From Alentia gelatinosa (taxonomy: Eukaryota; Annelida; Polychaeta; Phyllodocida; Polynoidae), in contig OX465580.1 of NCBI GenBank assembly GCA_950022655.1, positions 43,212,028 to 43,276,027 on the forward strand: a stretch of DNA of 64,000 bases, read 5' to 3'. The notes under the pieces are model-generated. The model searched no databases and was not told the origin of the DNA. It worked only from the letters and a program-made list of their open reading frames with translations. Position 1 is the stretch's first letter. Each line of letters opens with the position of its first letter. Below, in pieces: positions 58,101 through 64,000 of this stretch. Position numbers and translations under genes: made by a program.

Positions 58101-61100
58101 GACAGAGCTCTATACAATCATGTGGAACAATTCTCCCTACGTCATATGAGAGCTGGCGTGATGCCTCAGGATGCCAATGTGGGGGAGGGACTGAAGTAGG
58201 TGGTAGACGGTTAATGTGAATAGACCAGGCGGCGTCCGCTCCGCTTCTCATCGCAGCTTCCGGTTAGCAACAAAACCTGCTGAGGTGGAGGGGAATGGTG
58301 CGGCAGGGTTCTGTCATCGTCCGGCCATGCTGGTCGGGCGGTCATGAAGCAAAGCGATACTGTTTTCGCCTCTGCCCACACACAGAAAAAGGTCGTCTGC
58401 AGTTTGCGCCAAAAAGTCTCGTTTGCCTACGTCACATAACTGTCAAACACCTTCGGGTACCTTCTTCTATAATATGATGTTCTGCTCTATGATTGTACCG
58501 TACCTTAGGTGACAGGATATATATGGTCATATTGCTTTAAAGGAAACATTGTTGACAAGTGTGGGCGCAGTTTTGCAATAACGTCCAAAATGAATTTCCT
58601 CGAAGAGACGAAACTTTCTCTACCACCAACATACATGCTCACCAAGACGAGAGTCACTTAACCATTGAGCATTATCTCTTCCCCATAAAAAATAATTGCT
58701 TTTCACATTTTTCAGCATATTCCTCCAGTTCCAAGACGTAAACTACCTTTTGGTATGTCAATAGTGAGCTAAAATGAACTTTCAAGCACGGCATTTAAGG
58801 GGGTCAATGGTAATGAATATTTACGGTAAGGCTGCCTGAGGTTTGCGGGAAAGGCCATAGATCGAGGTCACGGATTAAGGTTAAACCATAATTATCGAAC
58901 CTGACACAAATGACAGTCAATTATGTTGTGAATGAAGGGAAGATGACGGACGACCACATCAAGACCTCCAGTCTCGAAGGAGGCCCCCAGTTAATTTGTC
59001 TAAGAATTAATATTAAATGTCAATTCCTTCCGATGACCTGTTTTCTTCTGACATTTTGAAAACGGCGGCAATGAACCACGCTCACCTCATTTCAAATTTG
59101 ATGAATAATTAGAAAGGAGCTAATTCTTGCACGCTACTGCTGAAAGCTTACGTTGTTCCGTTTTCCAATGATGTAGAGCACTGGATGATAATTCAATGTT
59201 TGAGCCTCATCAAAGGAAGAGGTATAGGAAAAGGTGGTATTGGAGGGGAATTACTTCACGAGGCAAGATGAAGGGTGAGGCGGAAGATGAGAGGGTAAGT
59301 CATCCCAGAAAATGTCTCAAAGTAGGGGGTACTACATAAGATTTTGAACTTCCATATACCTGTGGTTCTAATGATAGGCCTATGTGCGCATTTCGCTGCA
59401 GATAACACACTGAATAAAGATTCGCAGTCACATAGTGGAATGGTTGTAACAAGGTGTATCTATGTACTGTAGTTTCGCAGAGGTTTATATATATTCTAGA
59501 TATAGTTTGAATGTGCACAGCAGTCTCCTGACGGTACCGTGGCTTGGAAGGAAAGGCAATCTCTGCAATCTCAGCCTTACAATCAACGCAGACCTTTGAT
59601 CGCAATTTCATGAAAGAGATGTTCATTAAGATACTAGTAGATGATAGAAACAGTGGTGATTGTACTTGTCTGCTGAGGCCTACAGTAAATGAGAGTTGAA
59701 TCTGATGTTCATGTCTTTATATTCAAATGAGGTCTAGCTCGTACTGAAGTATTCTTCTTCATAGTCTCCCCACAGGCATTAGCCAATTTTTGTAAGTTCT
59801 TTATCATTCTAGCCGTGAAGCTATAGATATGTTAGCGACGTATTTGAGCCAGCCTTGTACAAGCAAAATGTTCAGCAGTAAATCTCAATGGCAATTCATT
59901 AACATGGGAGAATCATCACTTGCTATCAATCTTTCCGTATTGCTGGTAGGCATACCATACATTGAACCTCTAATGCTAGTACCTGATCCTTAATGATGTA
60001 TTTTTATATTCTCAGTATAGTGTGCTATTTCGTTTGGTATTCTGTTCCCAACGCGGAAGGTTACAATAATCTTCCACAATATTACACCCTTGGGCATTAT
60101 AACGTTCATACCGCAGACAGGCACAAATGTATGTAGACAATGACCAGGCCATAGGAGGATAGGGTTGGTGGGGGGGGGGGGGGGGGTATATAGACCAGGG
60201 TGTTCGTGCCAAAGGCGCCAGGCAGAACGATCAATAGAGGCGGAGAGCGGGAGGTTTATCTCCGCTACATGTCCGAACCGCCCCGAGGCCCCGGCATGTT
60301 TGCTGGAGCCTCGTACGGCACACTTCATAGATCACAGCACCACATACTGATTACGTGCGATCAGCAGCAAATATTGCCACCGTGTATGTGCTCCAATATT
60401 ATGTACTATAAATGTTAAGACATCCTCTAATCATATACAGAGTGGACAAGGGGTTCACCTAGAAGTCAAGGGATTTGATCCGTCTCTTTCCTACTCATGT
60501 ATATATATATATATATAACGAGCAGCTGTCATAAAGATTTAGAATAGATAATATGCTAAATCCAGTCGTCACTACGGAGGTGTGAATGAATAAATTAGCA
60601 TTAAGTGAAGGACAGAATATGTGATCTAGACAACGAAAACTGTATATTGCCCCATAATATCGTTCACTATCGTAGCATATCTTGGATTTCATCTTCAATT
60701 GAGCCTGGTCTATTGGAGATACCCGTCACATATAGAGAGTGGACTAAAAGAGTATCCCTCACTGGACCAGCGGAATACCACCTGCCAGCTGTCTATGCGC
60801 TATAGATAATCATGGTGATCCTTGCTTTAAAAAGACCTAAACATCAAGCGCGCCTCAGTGGTGAGTGGATTCCGGACTCAACTCATCAAATCAGTATCGA
60901 TTAACTGGAAAAATTACGGGCGCTCCTTCCTCCTCAGACACTGCCAGCGCCACACCAAGGCCAGGCTCTTAGCAAAGTCAATATAGCTTCAGTGCGGAGC
61001 TGCCCTTCCGTCTCAGACGCCGTCATAGGCGCCTTGCCAACCTGAACCAATCAGATGTGGACTGCGTCGGCAATTTGTGCCTGGAGAGGACTGAATTTAT

Positions 61101-63834
61101 CCAAAATGGAAGTGTCTATAGGAAAAGGTTAAGGGTAAAGATATTTAGGTCACACTGTTGATATTTTTTTCAAGTTTTCTTTAACGTAACCTGTTAAGAG
61201 AGTGGGTGGTATATGGTCAGTCTTCCGATCTGTTTTCTTCCCACTGAGAGGATATATGAAGCAGAAGAGGCCGAAACCTTTTCATACACAGTATGATCGG
61301 ACAATTATGTGGATTATGAGGCCTTTGCATGCAACCTCATACACTCTAATTCACCGGGTCATTTTGAAGCATGATATTCTCCATTACCATCACTTAGCTT
61401 ACGAAGTATATGTTTGCACGCAGTGAAAATGAACCTTAGATGATTATCTACATAAGTACCATACAGCCCCGGTAATCACTATAGTACGACCCTTATAACA
61501 CGTCCCTTTAGAGGAATTACTACTTACAATATTTTTTGCTACCTCCTCACTAAGCATCTCAATGTATTGCTAGCAATCCACTTAAAAATCTAAGATACGA
61601 GATAATCTAGCCAGTCATAGAATACTCAGTGAACAATTAGTAGGTCAATTCTATTTTAATAAGATGGCCCTCTGATAATCAATAGCTTGGCTGTACCCTT
61701 TCGTGCCATTACCCTGGGTCATTACCAATTCATCAAACAAGTTTTTAAAAAAAGCCGCTAACATGATACTTTCAAAACCTACATGGGGCGCAATCCTTTA
61801 CATACGCATTGGTTCTTGACCGAATAACATTCTATTCCGGAATGTATCCATGAATATTATGAATAGAGCCGACTCAACGGTATGATATTCGATATCCACG
61901 AATCATTACCAAGGCCTGAACCTATTGGTGCGGTAGTGGACTTATGCCGATTCGAATATGACCGTGTCAGCGTTGTACAAGTAGGATTTTTTTCACTGGA
62001 ATGAATAACGAAAAGTGATCAGATTTCTTTTATCATTCTGAACGGTCTAGTCTGCTCTAATTGGTAAATGAATCAAGAGAGCGCCGCCTACTGAAAACAG
62101 GGAGAACCCTTGCTGTATTATTATTTAATAGAGCATAGTTTCTTGCGTGATTGCATAGTCCCTGTTTAAAGTATGGGCTAAATCAAGAAATGGCTAAATA
62201 CATGTTTTCAAGCATGTCATTCTGCATACCGAAATAGATAATACTCATTCGTCCATCGATTTTATTATCAACTATTTATTCAAATAGCAAAATAGTCCTG
62301 AACTACGTCCGTTTTTTTTAGTTTTCCTGATGCTCGCTTCCATCAACAAGTGAAATATTCACTGGAATCAGTTATTTTTCGTTTGGTTTTTGTTAATCCA
62401 TTTTTTCCATTACAATACACAAATCTAATAATGCTTCACTGCTAGAGAGGCATGCTAAGCTTTTGGTCTCCTCATTTATATCAAGTTATTGAATTCGGTT
62501 GCAGATTGTTCGGTGTTGTTCTAGCATCATCAATTCCAGGCTAAACGCATTGATGTCAACTTTTCATATAAATGGTTTTTTTTTCAAATTTCGTTTTTGG
62601 AAATTCGTTTTTGACGAAAGCCATACACACATCTCTTCTGTTTTCAGATGAATTTGATGGTTCAGGCTGGATCTGATCTAGGAAGCAGGGTAAGCTTTGA
62701 ATATAAGTAATATATGTGTCTACAATAGTTGAGAATCGGATTGGTGCCATTTACTGTCGGATTATTCACCAAATATGTACCAAAGTTGATAGTACATGTA
62801 TACTTCATGCGACATGCTGTCGCTATTACATGAATAGTGAAATACATGATAAACATGTTGTATTCAATATAGGAATATACGATTATTGAAAGGGTTGCTG
62901 AAACGAAGCCAATCTTCTTCACCACCATCCCTTCCCGGAAATGATCTGTGCATAGTCCAATGTTGAAATACATACCAGTCAACAAAAAATATCGCCGAAT
63001 AACTTCCTACTGTTTATCTTTTTGCGGTTCTGTGGCCTTGCTATGCCCTTGGGTAAATCGATTACTTATGTGCCTCGCCACAGTAAAACATTGACCTCTA
63101 GCTCCACAACCCGCATGTTTTTATGGGCGAGGTCTGGCAGGGTCTCGAGCGGCACGAGACCATTTCCAGCCGTCATGTTTGCACACTCAGGGGACTGGAG
63201 AGCGTATACATAGGCAATATTGAAGACTAATCGAGAGTGATTTATATATACGCACTCTCGGAAGATATTTTCATTTAGTGTCGATGATGAAAATAAACAC
63301 CCGACACTTTAAGGGTGATAATCAATGACGGAATATTCTCAGCTTATATAATTATTTTCGATATTCTATAGGGTTTGAATAAGCTAACTGTTTCATGAGG
63401 AGTAATGTATATGCTTATAATAGTTCGATTCCCCCCGCATGACCTAATGGACCAAAATGTTTTCTCATAGGGAATGGGGAGTCTCCAATATTTACAGATT
63501 AGCCAGGCCTAAACACTTACGCTGCATTCTCTTGAGCACAGGCATAAGCATTACACAAATATGTACAATAGCTTAGTTCCTCACATATAAGACAGTATAA
63601 GGTCACTTTAGATGACCTATAGCAGGCATCAACAGATATTGCCATTCAGATTAAGGCGTACACTCTATAGTACAGACACAAGCCGGAATTAATTCACCTA
63701 CATCTCTGCGGATACTTACTGGCTTTGGCACTTGACGGGATCTCGGGGAGTTTACGCGGCCGCCGACCTTTGCGTGGGGTCCGCCGGCCTGCGGCTCGCA
63801 CCGAACGCTGACTCTGACACCCATCACTTCCGTC
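49100..63834 (-). CDS. MAPK8IP1: JNK-interacting protein 1 (JIP1)-like scaffold, 5' partial (11 exons)
   Basis: Scaffold that binds JNK pathway kinases and links cargo to kinesin-1 (Drosophila Aplip1). Eleven minus-strand exons give 528 residues plus TGA; human JIP1 is about 711 aa, so the N-terminus continues beyond the right edge. In order: a basic run [11 protein letters not shown] (about 23-33), which may be a docking motif; a long serine/acidic disordered exon (about 71-266); an SH3 domain (about 285-343: [37 protein letters not shown]); and a PTB domain (about 355-520: [45 protein letters not shown]) ending [11 protein letters not shown]. The final peptide, human CPTEDIYLE, is the kinesin light chain-binding tail of JIPs. 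Phase is unbroken across all ten junctions. JIP1 rather than JIP2 is a loose choice, since invertebrates usually have one gene. Confidence 0.95.
49610..49708 (-). CDS. MAPK8IP1: JIP1 exon j: PTB, end
   Basis: 99 bp, acceptor CTGTAG, donor GG|GTAAGT. It encodes [20 protein letters not shown] then [13 protein letters not shown] (human [20 protein letters not shown]). Confidence 0.97.
50061..50137 (-). CDS. MAPK8IP1: JIP1 exon i: PTB core
   Basis: 77 bp, acceptor TCACAG, donor AAAG|GTATGT. It encodes [20 protein letters not shown] and HPRNER, nearly identical to human [20 protein letters not shown]. Confidence 0.97.
50138..51563. other. JIP1 intron between exons h and i
   Basis: Holds a MITE with ACAGTAGAACCCCACGTAAG at about 50601 and inverted-type words to 50790 (GTGTCCGCTTACGCAGGG, GTGTCCGCCTACACGG), then an AT microsatellite. 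Nothing else recognised. Confidence 0.6.
50600..50790. repeat. GTGTCCGCTTACGCGGGG-type MITE
   Basis: Repeated words AAGTGTCCGCTTACG, GGGTGTCCGCCTACACGG and GAGTGTCCGTTAGAC beside ACAGTAGAACCCCACGTAAG. Same family as 31110-31262 and 13538-13612. Confidence 0.7.
51564..51659 (-). CDS. MAPK8IP1: JIP1 exon h: 32-aa insert in the PTB domain (possible cassette)
   Basis: 96 bp, phase 0 at both ends, acceptor TTTCAG, donor AAG|GTAGGT. It encodes [20 protein letters not shown] then [12 protein letters not shown]. It falls between the GVK strand and the SHFF strand, where human JIP1 and JIP2 have only about a dozen residues. SPSKRAAS looks phosphorylatable and the second half helical and basic. Exons g and i would join in frame without it. 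Confidence 0.85.
51926..52024 (-). CDS. MAPK8IP1: JIP1 exon g: PTB domain
   Basis: 99 bp, phase 0 to 0. [24 protein letters not shown] corresponds to human [20 protein letters not shown] RGVK. Donor AAG|GTAAGT. Confidence 0.94.
52380..52480 (-). CDS. MAPK8IP1: JIP1 exon f: PTB domain start
   Basis: 101 bp, acceptor TTTCAG, donor AAG|GTAAAA. It encodes [20 protein letters not shown] then LAQAINK (human [20 protein letters not shown]). Confidence 0.95.
52913..52990 (-). CDS. MAPK8IP1: JIP1 exon e: SH3 domain, end
   Basis: 78 bp, acceptor TTTCAG, donor [30 protein letters not shown] corresponds to human YNMRTGARGVFPAYYAIEV. Confidence 0.95.
53685..53849 (-). CDS. MAPK8IP1: JIP1 exon d: SH3 domain, first part
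   Basis: 165 bp, acceptor TTGCAG, donor GCAG|GTCAGT. It encodes [40 protein letters not shown] and DDDLWCAG, matching human [20 protein letters not shown]. Confidence 0.96.
53850..54646. other. JIP1 intron between exons c and d (GC-AG)
   Basis: 797 bp with a GC donor (minus-strand GCAAGT at 54646-54641) and a canonical acceptor TTGCAG. No repeat recognised. Confidence 0.7.
54647..55231 (-). CDS. MAPK8IP1: JIP1 exon c: long Ser-rich disordered exon
   Basis: 585 bp, acceptor TTTCAG at 55234-55232, phase 1 to phase 1. It encodes [20 protein letters not shown] at the start, phosphorylatable [10 protein letters not shown] and [13 protein letters not shown], a Gly/Ala run GGGAGAGANGG, and ends [10 protein letters not shown], next to the place where human JIP1 has SSSAESFG. 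The donor is GCAAGT, a non-canonical GC-AG intron; the reading frame requires it. Confidence 0.9.
55232..57161. other. JIP1 intron between exons b and c
   Basis: AT-rich, 1.9 kb. The one clear structure is the strong hairpin at 56235-56321. Confidence 0.6.
56235..56321. repeat. Strong 87-nt hairpin, miRNA-precursor-like or short foldback
   Basis: ATTTCTTGATGGAGGG and CATCTGCTATC pair with GATAGCAGATATGG and CCCTCCATCAAGAAAT. About 36 of 42 positions pair, with a loop of only a few bases. Length and bulges are compatible with a pre-miRNA, but the 16-bp perfect base and tiny loop also fit a miniature inverted-repeat element. No known miRNA was recognised. Confidence 0.7.
57162..57260 (-). CDS. 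MAPK8IP1: JIP1 exon b
   Basis: 99 bp, phase 1 to phase 1, donor AAAG|GTCAGC. It encodes [20 protein letters not shown] and VRDNK. The acceptor is a tandem GCAGCAG, so the exon may start at 57260 or 57257 (one residue differs). No clear homologue segment is remembered; support is from splice sites and phase. Confidence 0.65.
57261..63719. other. JIP1 intron between exons a and b
   Basis: 6.5 kb. A G run of about 17 at 60170-60186 and a TA microsatellite at 60498-60518 are visible. No further in-phase exon with JIP similarity was found, although small unconserved exons could be missed. Confidence 0.5.
60169..60187. repeat. Poly-G tract
   Basis: Run of about 17 G in a JIP1 intron. On the transcribed RNA (minus) it is poly-C. 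Confidence 0.8.
63720..63834 (-). CDS. MAPK8IP1: JIP1 exon a: basic docking-like segment
   Basis: 115 bp, acceptor TTGCAG, donor A|GTAAGT, starts in phase 0. It encodes [20 protein letters not shown] and [15 protein letters not shown]. The cluster of basic residues followed by L-P-x-I fits a MAPK docking (D) motif loosely; vertebrate JIP1 uses RPKRPTTLNLF for JNK. Exon status rests on good splice sites and phase, not on alignment. Confidence 0.7.
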
Positions 63835-64000
63835 CTGCAAAATACACAACGGAGTCTTAAAACACGTGAAGATTATGATGTTATAAAGGTCTTTGTAGAC
63901 ACAGTGTTCAATTATTGTGCATAATAATCGATATTCTGGTGGATTCTGTCATTAAACCATGAGCGTTTTCCACATGAATCGTTCATCAAAAATCAAGATT
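63835..64000. other. JIP1 intron, running off the window
   Basis: AT-rich sequence upstream of exon a on the minus strand. The N-terminal JIP1 exons lie beyond. Confidence 0.6.

Overview
This is eukaryotic DNA from an animal. It holds parts of three spliced protein-coding genes with GT-AG introns and exons mostly of 50-200 bp, set in a large amount of dispersed repeat. The proteins are clear bilaterian orthologues. The repeats (tRNA-SINE with a GGACGTTAAAC-type 3' end, poly-G tracts, foldback elements, minisatellite-bearing elements) suggest a marine invertebrate, perhaps a lophotrochozoan or an amphioxus-like animal. The exact clade cannot be settled from the sequence alone.

Layout. (1) About 1.15-5.4 kb, minus strand: eight 3' exons of WDR77/MEP50, the WD-repeat partner of the PRMT5 arginine methyltransferase. 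The short exon encoding about the first 40 residues was not found. (2) About 5.4-24.5 kb: a gene-free block packed with repeats. A family of composite elements (tRNA-T-arm-like head, 29-bp minisatellite array, AT-rich tail) occurs at least five times. It is invaded by two solo-LTR-like insertions with 4-bp target duplications and by an unusual hairpin element whose stem sequence differs between copies while the loop is conserved. (3) 24.6-36.6 kb, plus strand: a complete five-exon TMEM9 gene (187 aa), with an 8-kb first intron full of foldback and MITE-like DNA. (4) 36.6-49.1 kb: intergenic DNA with few clear landmarks, apart from a dispersed satellite of about 250 bp and one foldback. (5) 49.1-63.8 kb, minus strand, running off the right edge: eleven 3' exons of a JNK-interacting protein 1 (JIP1/MAPK8IP1) gene, covering a basic docking-like motif, a long serine-rich exon, the SH3 domain and the C-terminal PTB domain. 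The PTB domain carries a 32-residue in-frame cassette exon not present in vertebrate JIP1/JIP2 as I know them.

WDR77 and TMEM9 are divergent (about 19 kb between them) and TMEM9 and JIP1 are convergent. There is no operon-like organisation and the three genes have unrelated jobs (methylosome, lysosomal membrane, JNK scaffold). All exon boundaries were set by hand from splice signals, unbroken phase and remembered homologue sequence. Each chain keeps phase across every junction. The most unusual material is structural: hairpins and foldbacks whose arms have changed together.
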